Positions 35,334 through 47,039 of a stretch of 64,000 nucleotides of DNA are shown here, in pieces. The notes under the pieces are model-generated. The model was not told the origin of the DNA. It saw nothing but the letters and a program-made list of their open reading frames with translations, and made no database searches. The position numbers were made by a program, and so were the translations under genes. The stretch is from Shinisaurus crocodilurus (taxonomy: Eukaryota > Chordata > Lepidosauria > Squamata > Shinisauridae): positions 232,777,546 through 232,841,545 of the forward strand of contig CM037878.1 of NCBI GenBank assembly GCA_021292165.1. The letters run 5' to 3'. The first letter of the stretch is position 1; every line of letters begins with the position of its first letter.

Positions 35334-35671
35334 ACTATAACCAACTAGCAAAACATGTAACACCACACAGAAATGCTTAGCTCTGAAATCTACAGGAGAG
35401 AAAAAGAATAAAGGCATGCGTAGAACATTGCTTTCAGCCTCTCTGATTTGGAAAAAAGGAGAAAGAAAAATCCCAAGAGATATTTTCTAATTTGCATATC
35501 ACATTCTAAAATACAAGGAGAAATCTTCCTTGCTCGAGTAAATGCTTGGCTGTCCTCTCCTTAAATGAAATTGATTGGCACCTTCTACTGCTTTGTAATT
35601 ACAAATGGTTGCTTAGATCCTCTTTTTAATGTTTTAGTGTAAGACCTTCCAGCTACTGAAAGCACATGTAT

Positions 35672-35706
<35 letters not shown>
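35672..35706. repeat. (CA)n microsatellite
   Basis: About 17 CA units. Confidence 0.97.
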
Positions 35707-35707
<1 letters not shown>

Positions 35708-36714
35708 TTTTCAATAAGAGTCTTTTGTGTTCTAAGCTGTAAACTAAAATTATTATTTGAATTATCCACTGTCCAATTCCTACAAGAAATGAAATGTTTT
35801 ACATTTAGTTATTCTCATAAAAAAGGTGGAAATTGCATAAAAGAGGATTGAAATGAATCAAAATTTTATCCAATATTGTGCAATTTTTTTTGTAGAATAT
35901 ATTTCTGTCCTCTCAAAGTTAACAGTATGACTGTTTCTGAGTTAACATCTCAGAAAAAGAACATCATTGTACACTGGCAATCAATTCATTGTAGCATACA
36001 GTATTTTTTGGATAAAGCAGCAGTACAAAGGAGAAGAATGCAGTTTATCCTATTTTTTTTTGTTAGTACTAATAAAAGAAAATCAACTGGGAGATTTATT
36101 CAGTCCTTCTTTAGATGATAAATTATTGCATTCAATTTACTTCTTTCTGAATATTATAAAAGTGTTCACCTTATACAGAAAGCAAGATTACCTCAATTCT
36201 ATTTATATTATTTATAAAAACACATTTTAGAATGTAAAATTCAGTGAAATTATTTTAAAAAGTTAATAGCTAAATTCAGTCAGTAATAACAAAAGCAACT
36301 TAATGTGCATATGCACATATCCTGAAAGCATAGGCAACATTAAAGTATCTGGAGATTTAATTAAAAGAAAGATGAAGCATCTTAATGAGAAACACAACTG
36401 CAATAAACAATGGAAATGTACATTATTCCCTAATAGTATAAATAATTTAAGAATTCTACAATGGAAATTAATCTACATATCATCTAACACGCACAACAAC
36501 ACCTATCTCAACTGAATAATGAGGTAGGGAAAAAGTCAGTCAATTACAATTTAGACTGAATAAAAAAGACAGAGGAAAAAGGCTAAATGGACTATTAAAA
36601 TACTTCTCGATTGGAAGTTTGGAAATATTAATAATAAGCAATTAAACATTAGACACATATGGTTTCATATTTCTGGCTTTAATTAATAAGAAAATCTATC
36701 AATGTGAAACTGCA

Positions 36715-36810
36715 GTGCAGTTCTATACATGTGTACACAAGAGTAAGCTTGTTTGAGTTCAATGAGACTTACTCCCAGGTAAATGTGTATAAAATTGCAG
36801 CCTAAGGGTG
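36715..36810. repeat. TAGGATTGCA-type palindromic repeat
   Basis: TTCTATACATGTGTACACAA, then TTTGAGTTCAATGAGACTTA, CTCCCAGGTAAATGTGTATA and AAATTGCAGCC. This is a degraded member of the family best seen at 56090-56185. Confidence 0.6.
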
Positions 36811-36817
36811 CAGCCTA

Positions 36818-36918
36818 AGTCGTACAACTCCCAGAATTCCCCAGCTAGTATGGTTGGCTGAGGAATGTTGGGAGTTGTAGGACTTCTTTGTCTAACCATG
36901 TATAGGATTGTAGCATAA
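36818..36918. mobile_element. Palindromic MITE with TACAACTCCCAG arms
   Basis: The arms GTCGTACAACTCCCAGAATT and, on the complement, AAGTCCTACAACTCCCAACA are inverted around CTAGTATGGTTGGCTG. The right edge ends in ATGTATAGGATTGTAGC. Same family as 14354, 54589 and 57240. Confidence 0.65.
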
Positions 36919-37454
36919 ACTTATCAACAGCTATTTTCTGAGCACACTAGCCCTTTGTATCTATGATTTTACATAAGAGTATGGAAACAGGGGACAAAAG
37001 GATTAGCCAATATTGGAATTCTTCTTTCTAGAGCCATTGCCTAAGAACCCCACATCCTTTGTTCCCAAGATGAAATCTCAACAGCCTAGTTCAAACAGAA
37101 ATATATTCATGGTATCTTAACCTTTCCTTTGAAACTGAAGCTCTGCATTCGCTATCATCTACCAAGACAAATTGCATGGTATTCAAAGGAATTATTATTT
37201 AAATATGAGTTACCATGGATAGAGCGAAAAAACTGAAAGGTGAAAGTATGAAACATGTTTATTTCTAACCACTAGCATTAGCAAAGTTATCATGAGGACA
37301 TTATAAAAACGTTACCATTCTAACATGTAAATCCCAACATCTGCTATTTTGTTCTTCAGGGAAAATTACAGATGAGTTGCAATAGACGGTATCACATTTC
37401 ATTGTTAGAATTCACTATATATCTATCAAAGATTTGTAGAAGGTTCTTTAATGT

Positions 37455-37540
37455 TTACAGTACAATCCTGTACCTGTAAGTCCCACTGAGTTCATCGGGA
37501 CTTTCTCCCAGGTATGTTTGTATAGAATTGATCCCAAGTG
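37455..37540. repeat. TAGGATTGCA-type palindromic repeat
   Basis: ACAGTACAATCCTGTACCTG, TAAGTCCCACTGAGTTCATC, GGGACTTTCTCCCAGGTATG and TTTGTATAGAATTGATCCC. Confidence 0.6.
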
Positions 37541-38772
37541 GTTTTAGAGCAGATTTAAGAGATCTGGGTAAGGGACAAACACATGGTTGAATATCCCACA
37601 CAACTAGTTTTAAAGTGCACCAATATTAAGATCTCTTTGGACGTGATAATCTAACATATGTTGGAGAAGGCTAAGGTTCTCCCTGAACCATAAGCATTCT
37701 TCATGCAGGATATTTCAATAGAGAGAGCACTTTCAAACTATTGGTCCCCCATGTAGATTCTGAGGAGGTACAGTACCAGGAGAGGACAGTACCACTACCA
37801 CATGCTCCACTGAACAACTGACTTAAAATGAGAAACATCTGTGATATTTTTATGTGAAATAAATAGTATTTAAGTCTCTGCAAAAGAACAATTTCAAGTA
37901 CAATTCTGTTTAACTTGGAAGTCTTATTCCAGTTATTTAAAAACAAGAAGGTCTAATAAACTAGTAGGTGCAATAAAAGGAACTATTTAATATATGCTGC
38001 ATTTCTCATCATATGGGTCACTAAAACTCTACTGCGTTTCTTATTCTATGGCCATTAAAACTTTCATTTTTATGTATTATGTTGCATGATCCTTAACATG
38101 TTTCTTTCCTGCAGTTCTATTCTCTCTATCTAAGGCTGAATGACAAAGGGGGAAATGTGTTCAGTTCTTTACACTAATGCTTCAGAATGGAAGAGTTCAG
38201 CACTGAGCCACTAAAACTCCACAACATCTTGTACTAATGAAAAGCTCTCCTCACAACACTCTCCTCACCTCAACAACCTACATACTGAAATTCTGTGCTG
38301 ATATTGTCCAAAGAGGTCAGGGTAAACAAATTGGTGTGTAAGCATTAACTAACTCCTATGGGTGCCTAAGCTATTTCAGTATTAGCATTCAAATGGACTA
38401 CCTAATTATAAAACCTACCATTACGTTTCAAAGCAAAAGAATAATCTCTTCTTCTTTTTTAACTTCTTGAGATAGATCCAAAGTTTTAACTCTGTGAATG
38501 GAAGGGAAATTCCACTCACAGAAGGGGCCCAATCCAATGCTCCTATAAAAACAATCTGCCTGGTATTCAAGATTATTAAAATGGGGCACCGAAAACAGAG
38601 AAATGCATTAGATCTCTCTGCTGTCTTTTTTGCTTCTAATTATATCCCTATTCATGACTATCACTACTCCAATCTACCCCCCCTCTCAGCTGCTTTAATG
38701 TTTCTTATTCTCTAACATGCTTGTCCATTTTCTTTTGCAACCCCCAACTCCATACTAGAATATGCATGCGGT

Positions 38773-38778
<6 letters not shown>

Positions 38779-38806
<28 letters not shown>
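38779..38806. repeat. (TC)n microsatellite
   Basis: About 14 TC units. Confidence 0.96.
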
Positions 38807-38812
<6 letters not shown>

Positions 38813-38894
38813 CCATCAAAATACCTCCTTAAAACCTATTTTCTCCATGAGGCCTTTGGCTTAACCCCTTAATGTTTATTCCCAATTGTTACCC

Positions 38895-38898
<4 letters not shown>

Positions 38899-38933
<35 letters not shown>
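38899..38933. repeat. (ATT)n microsatellite
   Basis: About 11 ATT units at the edge of a LINE tail. Confidence 0.95.
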
Positions 38934-38934
38934 T

Positions 38935-39130
38935 ACTCAAACTACATATATATTGCTTGATATTCTAAAATCTTTAAGCAGTTTACATAAAAATACATAT
39001 AATACAATAAAAAACAACATAAAATAATAAATATATTTAAAAAGTTACAACAAGAACAGTAGAAAAGAGCAATGCGATTACAAGTAGAGAAAGCCTGAAT
39101 AAACAGATACGTCTTCAAGAAGCATTTAAT
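38935..39130 (-). mobile_element. LINE 3' end, antisense, decayed
   Basis: On the minus strand it includes TCTTGAAGACGTATCTGTTT, CAGGCTTTCTCTACTTGTAA, and an end with TGTATTTTTATGTAAACTGC. It abuts the 5' truncation of the next CR1. Family uncertain. Confidence 0.4.
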
Positions 39131-39134
39131 GTTC

Positions 39135-40650
39135 ACCATGGTTTCAACCTCTCGAGTACTAAGGGAGGATAAACTCTCAGAACCACTGTCTATTATCTTT
39201 GAGAAATCATGGAGGACAGGTGAAGTGCCAGATGACTGGAGGAGGGCAAATGTTGTTCCCATCTTCAAAAAGGGCAAGAAGGAGGAACCTGGGAACTATA
39301 GGCCAGTCAGTCTGACATCAATCCCTGGGAAAATGTTGGAGCAGATTATAAAAAAGTCAGTGCAAGCACCTTGAAAACAATGCAGTGATTACTAGAAGCC
39401 AGCATGGATTTGTCAAGAACAAATCCTGCCAGACTAATCTGATCTCATTTTTTGATCGGGTAACCTCCCTTGTGGACAGTGGGAATGCTGTGGACATCAT
39501 ATATCTGGACTTCAGCAAAGCTTTCGACAAAGTGCCTCATGATATCCTGATTACCAAGCTAGCCAAAAGTGGGCTAGATGGAACAACTATCAGGTGGATC
39601 CACAATTGGCTACAGAATCGGACTCAAAGAGTGCTTATCAATGGTTCCTTCTCAAACTGGGGAGAGGTAACAAGTGGGGTACCACAGGGCTCAGTCCTGG
39701 GCCCAGTGCTCTTCAACATTTTTATTAATGACTTGGATCAGGAGGTGCAGGGAATGCTTATCAAATTTTCAGATGACACAAAGTTGGGTGGAACAGCTAA
39801 TACTCTGGAAGACAGAAACAAAACTCAAAGAGATCTCGATAGGCTGGAGCGCTGGGCCGAAAAAAACAGAATGAAATTTAATAGAGATAAATGCCAAGTG
39901 CTGCACCTAGGGAAAGGAAACCAAATGCAGAGTTACAGAATGGGGGACACTTGGCTCAACAATACTACAAGTGAGAAGGATCTTGGAATTGTGGTAGATC
40001 ACAAACTGAATATGAGTCAGCAATGTGATGTTGCAAAGAAGGCAAATGCTATTTTGGGCTGCATTAATAGAAGTATAGCTTCCAAATCGCGTGAAGTGAT
40101 CATTCCCCTTTACTCAGCACTGGTTAGGCCTCATCTTGAGTACTGCATCCAGTTCTGGGCACCACACTTTAAGAAGGACGTAGACAAACTGGAGAGGGTT
40201 CAGTGGACGGCAACAAGGATGATAAAGGGACTGGAAACAAGGCCCTATGAGGAGAGACTGAATGAACTGGGCATGTTTAGCCTTCAGAAGAGGAGACTGA
40301 GGGGAGATATGATCGCCCTCTTCCAGTACTTGAAGGGTTGTCACACAGAGGAGGGCCAGGATCTCTTCTCGATCATCCCAGTTTGCAGGACACGGAATAA
40401 TGGGCTCAAGTTACAGGAACCCAGATTCCACCTAAACATCAGGAAAAATTTCCTGACTGTCAGAGCAATAAGACAATGGAACCAACTACCTAGGGAGGTG
40501 GTGGGCTCTCCCACTCTGGAGGCATTCAAGGTGCGGCTGGACAGCCATCTGTCAGGAATGCTTTGACCTGAATTCCTGCATTGAGTGGGGGGTTGGACTC
40601 GGCCTGGTAGGCCCCTCCCAACTCTACTTTTCTATGATTCTATGATTCTA
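39135..40650 (+). mobile_element. CR1 LINE, 5'-truncated, best-preserved copy
   Basis: About 1.5 kb covering most of the reverse-transcriptase domain and the complete 3' end. It terminates CTATGATTCTATGATTCTAC, the 8-9-bp 3' repeat typical of CR1. It is directly followed by a second CR1 copy of a different 3'-end type. Its reading frame is described separately. Confidence 0.96.
39150..40566 (+). pseudogene. CR1 ORF2 reverse transcriptase, C-terminal part, one frameshift
   Basis: This encodes the CR1 LINE reverse transcriptase, which copies the LINE RNA at a nicked target. The 393-codon frame from 39385 to 40566 is uninterrupted. Within it, catalytic motif A reads YLDFSKAFD (residues 40-48), motif [14 protein letters not shown] (98-110) and motif C FSDD (128-131), where FADD is usual. 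The C-terminal region runs through GMFSLQKRRLRGDMIALFQY to an intact stop. Upstream coding (LSEPLSIIFEKSWRTGEVPD, NYRPVSLTSIPGKMLEQIIK) is in another frame, the shift lying near 39360. The endonuclease domain and the rest of the N-terminus are missing through 5' truncation, so the copy cannot move by itself. Confidence 0.93.
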
Positions 40651-40654
40651 CTTT

Positions 40655-41681
40655 AAGAGTGTCATTATACATGTGGACAGGGGTTGATTTGGTAGACATT
40701 GTTTACTTGGACTTCTAAGTCCAAAGACCCTCACCTAAGACTCCAGAGCAAACTTAGCACTAGCAGTCCTGGAATAAGAGGAGAGATCCTCTTATGGATC
40801 AGTAATTGGTTAAGGAACTGGTTAAAGGACAGAAAGTAGAAAGTAGGAATAAATGGTAAATTTATTCCTACAGTTCCACAAGAATTGGAACCAATACTTT
40901 TTGACTTGTTCATAAATGATCTGGAATTAGGAGTGAGCAGGCCATCTGATGATAACATCAAATTATTTAGGGTGGTTAAATAGAAAGGGATTACAAAGAT
41001 CTCCAAAAAGATCTCTCCAAACTGGGAGAATGGACATCAAAATGGCAAGTGTGGTTCAATGTAAGCAAGTGTAAAGTGATGCACATTGGGGCAAAAAAAA
41101 AATCCCAACTTTACGTATAAGCTGATGAGATCTGAGCTAGCAATGCTTGTCCAAGAAAGAGATTGTGGGGTTGTGGTGGACAGCTCAATGAAAATGTCAA
41201 CCCAGTGTGCTGTGAAAAAGGCAAATTAGGAAAGGAATTGGGGGGAAAAACCTCTGCCAATATCATACTGCCTTCATATAAATTTATTGTGTGACTACAC
41301 TTGGTATACTGTGTACAAGTGTAGTCACACAATACTGCATTCTGGTCACCGCACCTAAAAAAGGATATTGTGGATTTGGAAAAAGTGCAGAAAAGGACAA
41401 TTAAATGATCAAGGGGCTGGAGCAACTCCCCTATGAGGAAAGATTACAATGTTTGGGCTTGTTTAGCTAAGAAAAAGGCAAATAATGGGAGACATGATAG
41501 AGATGTACATCATGTATGCTTGGAGTGGAGAAATGGATAGGGAGACATTTTTCTCCCTCTCTCATGTTACTGGAACCTGGGGTCATCCCTTGAAGCTGAT
41601 TGGTGGGAGATAAAAAGAAATACTTCACTGGTGCATAGTTAAACTATGGAAGTCACTTCCATAAGATGTTGAGGTGGCCAC
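40655..41681 (+). mobile_element. CR1 LINE, second subtype, 5' segment
   Basis: Begins within the first catalytic motif region (DIVYLDF-like), then continues through ISNWLRNWLKDRK-like and GPNTFDLFINDLELGVS-like pieces, with stops. It aligns with the antisense copy at 24122-26390 rather than with 39135-40650. It is interrupted at 41682 by an LTR. Confidence 0.9.
41286..41333. repeat. Perfect 18-bp hairpin inside CR1
   Basis: ATTGTGTGACTACACTTG (41286-41303) is followed after 12 bases by its exact reverse complement CAAGTGTAGTCACACAAT (41316-41333). Other CR1 copies I know lack the second arm at this point. Confidence 0.95.
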
Positions 41682-42458
41682 TGTGAAGGAGGCTGATCTT
41701 ACACCAGCCCTCCAGGGTAGGCCACAGCCCCAATGTTCCCTGGACTGGCACACACCTCCCAAGGTCCCATACACCAAACTGGTGTAGCAGCCCCAACCTT
41801 TAGACAAGGAACACACGCCAAAATTAAGTTGGAGACTTTATTAAAAAGTAAAAATAACAAGTTAGTCAGTGTAGGGTCTCCAATTGTCCAATATAAGTAA
41901 AATAATCCCTTATAAGAAAGGGCTAAAAGAAGGTAAGGGAAAAGGGGTGAGGTAGTTGTTGTGAGGAAAAGGGAATGGGAATAAAAAGGGACTCTAAAAG
42001 AATATAAAAACAAACCCCAAGAGTCTGCAAGAACAAAGTAAGTCAAACCAGGCCTAGCTTTTCCTAGCTACCCTGTCAGAGTGGCATACCTGCCCAGATG
42101 GAACTTCCCAGCATCCACGCCCCAAAGGAAGAACCCTGAAGCCTTTTCCCCTAGCTCCTTTATTGCCACCAGGGTCCATTTTCCCGCCCAGCGTTCACCA
42201 ATCCTGTCTTCCTGACTGTCGAAGGAGGGCTCCCCGCCCTTTCTCAGCTGTAGACACTTTCTCATGACTTCATCCCAATTAACGCCTGACCTTGCTTCTC
42301 AGCTCTGCAGCTCACCCTTATCTCCCAGGTGCTCCCAACCACCCTCCCAGTACATTCCAAAAGACTAAAGTAAAAATCCGTTAGCTAAACAGCAATGGGG
42401 GGGGGGCATCTAACAGGGTTTCCCTAAAGTCCCAGCTACTACAAGTCCCATCTTCACA
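41682..42458 (-). mobile_element. Solo LTR, 777 bp, inserted in CR1
   Basis: The ends are TGTGAAG...CTTCACA and the 5-bp target GCCAC is duplicated exactly (41677-41681 and 42459-42463). CR1 sequence resumes on the other side. On the minus strand there is one AATAAA signal (41837-41842). No gag, pol or env sequence is attached, so it is a solo LTR left by recombination. ERV or Gypsy origin cannot be told from the LTR alone. Confidence 0.88.
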
Positions 42459-42727
42459 GCCACCAATTTGGATTGCTTAAAAGGGGGGTTAGACAAATTC
42501 ATGGAGGATAAGGCTATCAATGGCTACTAGTCTTGAGGGCTATATGCTATCTCCAGTATCAGAGGCAGCAAACTGATCAAGCAAACAGTTTCCCAGTTGC
42601 TGGAGAACAGGACCTAGAGAGTTTCCTGTGGGTTTCTCACAGGAGCTGGTTGGCCATTGTGTGAACAGTATGCTGGATGAGATAGACACCTGGTTTGATG
42701 CAGCATAGCTCTTCTTATGTTCTTATG
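42459..42727 (+). mobile_element. CR1 LINE, second subtype, 3' segment
   Basis: Continues the copy at 40655: GGTTAGACAAATTCATGGAG, CTATCAATGGCTACTAGTCT, GCTGGTTGGCCATTGTGTGA, ending AGCTCTTCTTATGTTCTTAT. Confidence 0.92.
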
Positions 42728-43104
42728 TATGTGTAGCTTTGCTCACATTCATCACTTGCTACTCTCATCATTCCCTCCCTTTCCTCCATTTTCTTTCCAA
42801 TGCCAATTTTAGATTGCAGACTCTGTTGGGACAGGAACATGTCTATTTTTGTTTGCTTTCTTATTCAACTCAATAAAGTACAATCTATGCTGACAGCTGT
42901 GTATTAACAATAACAACTATTGGAGAGAAACTGACTGCACTAGGGAGATCCCTAGAAATTGGAAACATGAGAAACAGAGGGATATTAAATCCAGTGGACT
43001 GAGGTCATTATGACAGTTTTGAAATTATCCAGGGTGGCTCTGCTGTTAAAAGGTACAGTGTAAAAGCCAATGTAGCAATTGGGCGGGAAAGGTATGCCCT
43101 AAAA

Positions 43105-43668
43105 CAGGGGTGGGGAAACTTTTCCAGCCTGAGGGCCAAATTGGCTCTAGGACAGCACATCAAAAGCTGCATGCCAGCAGTGGGCTGTCCCACAGACCAA
43201 AGTGGCTGGTCAGACTCATTGATGGCATGCACACAACACTAACATGCTTCCCTGGACCCCATTTACATACACACAGACACACACACACACACACACACAC
43301 GAGTTTCACTTGTCCTCACATTTCCCATTGTGAAAGGAGAAGGGTGAACGGAGCCTTTGGGAGCTGCCACTTCAGCAAGCCAGGAAGACCTTAAGTAGTG
43401 GCTCCCAACTCAAAGAGCAGTCCTTGAGGTGGTGGCTCAGTCAGGAGCTGGCTTCGTTCACTTGTTGACTCTCCTGACTGTGAAACGTGCGGGATAAGCG
43501 AAGTTGACTGAACTGCTACCACAAGGAGCACTCCTTAAAGTGGCAGTCATTCAGGAGCTAGTTTCATTTATCCCTTCCTTCTCTGAGGGGGTGGGGCTTT
43601 GCAGAGGGGCTTCACTGGAGGGTCAGATGGCAGGCTTAATTGGGCCCATGAGCTGGAGGTATAGGATT
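43105..43668. mobile_element. hAT-like element, decayed
   Basis: Starts CAGGGGTGGGGAAACTTTTC then CAGCCTGAGGGCCAAATTGG, a widespread hAT-type 5' end. The far end with AATTGGGCCCATGAGCTGG looks like its degraded inverted partner. A CA microsatellite lies inside. No transposase. Confidence 0.6.
43270..43301. repeat. (CA)n microsatellite
   Basis: About 15 CA units with one early interruption. Confidence 0.94.
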
Positions 43669-44474
43669 AGTTCAGTTAGACCAAACATTGCATCAACAAG
43701 CCAAGAACAAGAACCTACCCATCAGCTGTTGGGGACAGATAAACAAATGTAAGTTATAGATGAGCACCTACCTCCTTACATGACAGCCACTAACAGGCAC
43801 ACACTCTTGAGTAAAGACAACACCTGAAAATCTGCTACTATTGGGTAAGGGTGGCTTAATATATCACCTGATCATCATCCACCAGTCTGGGAAGAAAAGG
43901 GTATAAAAGGCCTAATAGTAGCCTATGTACTTGGTCTGTCCTGGTCCATCCATCCATCCATGGGTGGAGAGCTGGAGATCCTTCTGAAGACCATGCTCAT
44001 GTAGCTCTAACACATAAACATTTGGCTCCTCCTCTTTTGGGCTTGATCACCGCAAAGGTTGTGGTGTTGAAATGACATTGCATTTATTTGTTATTAATGC
44101 TAGGGTTTTTTTATACAGAGGTCAAGAAATAGTGCCTTCCATTGCATACTTCAATAAACTTTAAACTGCATCTTGAGTCTGTGTTCCTTTGAGGCAACTT
44201 GGTCCATCCTAATCATTGGGCCGGAACAAGAACTAAAGAGTGCTTGCAATGAAAAACACTGCAGAGCAATTCCCCAAGTGATTCTACCTGTGAGGGCCAT
44301 GTAACTTTTATGGGTAACAAGATAAGAAAATTTGGTCTGATCTAACCTGAAGTGATAAAAAGAGCATTGGTTAACTATTCTGAAGTTATCACTTTCAGTC
44401 CATTAGTTTTTTCCTGACATTAAAATGGAACATATATAATTTATTCAAGCAATGCAAAGTAAATTCTGATGTAT

Positions 44475-44828
44475 GAGAATTTAATACCTGTTCGCAAATT
44501 GTGCAAACATGTCCTGTTCGCAATGTGAACGTGAGCAGGAATGCAATTTTTGGGAAATTTTCACAATTTTCCAGAATTTGTATTCGCGTCCAAAAATGTA
44601 CACTTCTGCAAATACAAATTTGCATAAATCCCCACCAAATCTATATTTTCATGCTTTAGCCTATTTAAAAAAATGCATCCCCCCCCCCATTGGGAAAATT
44701 GTGCACTTTTAAAAATGTGCATTTTCTCTGATTAAAAAAAAGGGGGGGGGGAAGACACTCATGTTTGGGAACTGAAATAAGATAAAATGAGCTTCGAATA
44801 AGAATTCAGAGAACCTCAACGAACTTGA
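44475..44828. mobile_element. DNA-transposon-like repeat with GCAAATT motifs
   Basis: Repeated TTCGCAAATTGTGCAAAC-like and TTTTGGGAAATTTTCACAA segments, and a far end with GAACCTCAACGAACTTGAAC. It looks like an old non-autonomous DNA element; ends not defined. A related block is at 45930-46215. Confidence 0.4.
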
Positions 44829-45929
44829 ACATTGCTTGTTTGCCTATCCCCAAATGTGATTCTTAGCTATAAATTGCTTTTAGACTCTATTCTTTCCAAA
44901 CTTGTACAGTTAGGGATTTGTGGACTTCTGGCAAAGGACATAGTGCCACAATACATTTCAAATGAACGTAGGCAATTAAGATATCTATCTACTGATGTTT
45001 TCCTACATAAATGACATATACATATGCATGAGTGTGTATACAGTTACATACATTTCCTCTAGCTTAGCAGCTGATTACAGCAACTTGATAAAAAATATTT
45101 CTGTTTCTTTTCCATTGCTGCCCTGCATTTATTTCAGCCTCTGCTTAAAACACATTAGAACAAACAAAAAGGGAACCTGCCTGAGCCACATAACAGCAGA
45201 AATGTTGCAAAAGGGCAAGTAAAATAAGGTTTATTTTAATTAAACTCAGCAGTTAATATCAAACACACTGCAACCCACTATTAATGTGGCAACTGGAAAT
45301 ATTGGCAAGATAAATATATGGGTAAGTGTTAAAAGGACCTAGCCTTACTTTTTTATAGATTTTAATGGAGGGCAAATATAGTTAAACAGATGGCACACAG
45401 GATTTCTCAATGAATTCAGCATCTGTGTGTACATGTTGCACAAATGCCAATTAAAATGTGTCAGAGTAAATTTAAATCCCTTGCTGATAGAATGTAAGCC
45501 AACCTAGCTGACAGAGGAGCAAGGTTAAACCTAATCATCCGCTGAACTTGTTGCGAGTTGCTCTCAAATTGTACAAAAATTCCCAGAGAAATAATACAAA
45601 CAGAGCTCCTACTGATTATTATTTATTTACATTCATAACTCTATTCAAGCTTTCAGCTGAAGCTCAAAGAAAAATAAACAGCTATGTGTATGGTTTGGCA
45701 AAAGCTTAATCGAACAAACACTTATTCAATTAATACCTCTTTGGCAAAAATGTTTCTGAAGCTGCGTATAACTGCTCCTTCACTTCTCTGTGGGTAAAAA
45801 TGAGTGGGGATACATGAGAAATGTGTTCCCATACATTTATGACTAGAATTTAACCCATTTGCACCCAAAAGTAATCTCTAGTCAAAGCTCATACATCCCC
45901 AAGCTTGCGATGGTGTTCACGGGGTTGGG

Positions 45930-46215
45930 GTGGGGGATGCATTCCAAAAAATTGTACATGAAAGAAAAAATCATGATAAAATGTGTATTCTTCAAAATAT
46001 GTGTACAAACATGCTTTAATCAATGGGAGGAGATTGCGTACTTTTGAATGTGCTCCCAGGTACATACCCAAGTACACATCCAAGTATTTCGCAATTTTCA
46101 CACAAAAATGGGGAGGGGAGCTCACAATCTGATATGGATATGAGCTGGACCAAGCTTCGAGGTGGAATTTGGAAAACTTCAACAAGCTCGAGTTTTGCTG
46201 CCTTCTACATCCCTA
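45930..46215. mobile_element. DNA-transposon-like repeat, related block
   Basis: Contains TATTTCGCAATTTTCACACA, CAAGCTTCGAGGTGGAATTT and a terminal CTACATCCCTAAAT, the last typical of a hAT-type end (TAGGGATGTAG on the complement). Confidence 0.4.
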
Positions 46216-46231
46216 AATTAATCTTAAAGTG

Positions 46232-46234
<3 letters not shown>

Positions 46235-46265
<31 letters not shown>
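46235..46265. repeat. (TA)n microsatellite
   Basis: About 15 TA units. Confidence 0.96.
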
Positions 46266-46267
<2 letters not shown>

Positions 46268-47039
46268 ACCAATATCAGATTTATGTTGTGTATTGGCAAA
46301 CAATTCATATATTATGAAGTGAAATAGTTTTATTAAGAGATTTTTAAAAATCTATACAATTGGAAGCTAAATCAGTCTCCCCTAGGCCTGACACAAAGCA
46401 GCAGCAGCAGACTAGACTGGGCATGGGTGGGTCATCAAGAGAGCTAGGAAAGATTCAAGGCTGGCTTTCCCATTGGGCAGACTGAGGCAAACAGTTCTGG
46501 TGGCACAATCACAAAGAGCAGCAGATTGTGGCTGACCCTAACATTCTTCTCCATGTTCTCCAGTTCCTTATGTGGTGTGGTGGTGCTGCTGCTTGCTTGC
46601 TGTTTGGGCTGGGTTGGGGCAGGGCCCACCACCCTTCCACCTCCTGCAGCCATTTACACTCAGCTTCCCTGCCTTGGCAGCAGTGCTGTGCCCATTTCAG
46701 GTTGGGTCAGCACCTGCTTGCCTGTCCACCCGTAGTCACTTGCATTGCCTTGGCACACCACCACCAGCACTTGCTTGCTGTTTTGTGATACAATAGGTCG
46801 GGTTGGAGTCTACCTGCTGCCCACTGCAGCTGCTTAAGCACAGCAGCGCTGTTCCCCCTTTCAGGTCCGATCAACTTCTGCTGACCTGCCTTCAGCAACT
46901 TGCGTTGCCTTGGTGGCAGTTCCACTGCCACTAGTTGGTGCCAGGCATCGCCTCCAGTCAGCCAAGCCCAGTCAAGCTACAAATCTGGGCTGCCAATTTC
47001 TCTTGGCACTTCCTCCTTCTCCTGTTCAAGTAAGGCTCA

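Noticed and set aside
39129..40566. Host gene encoding a reverse transcriptase
   Set aside because: It has a frameshift, lacks the N-terminus, and ends in the CR1 3' repeat; it is a truncated LINE copy.
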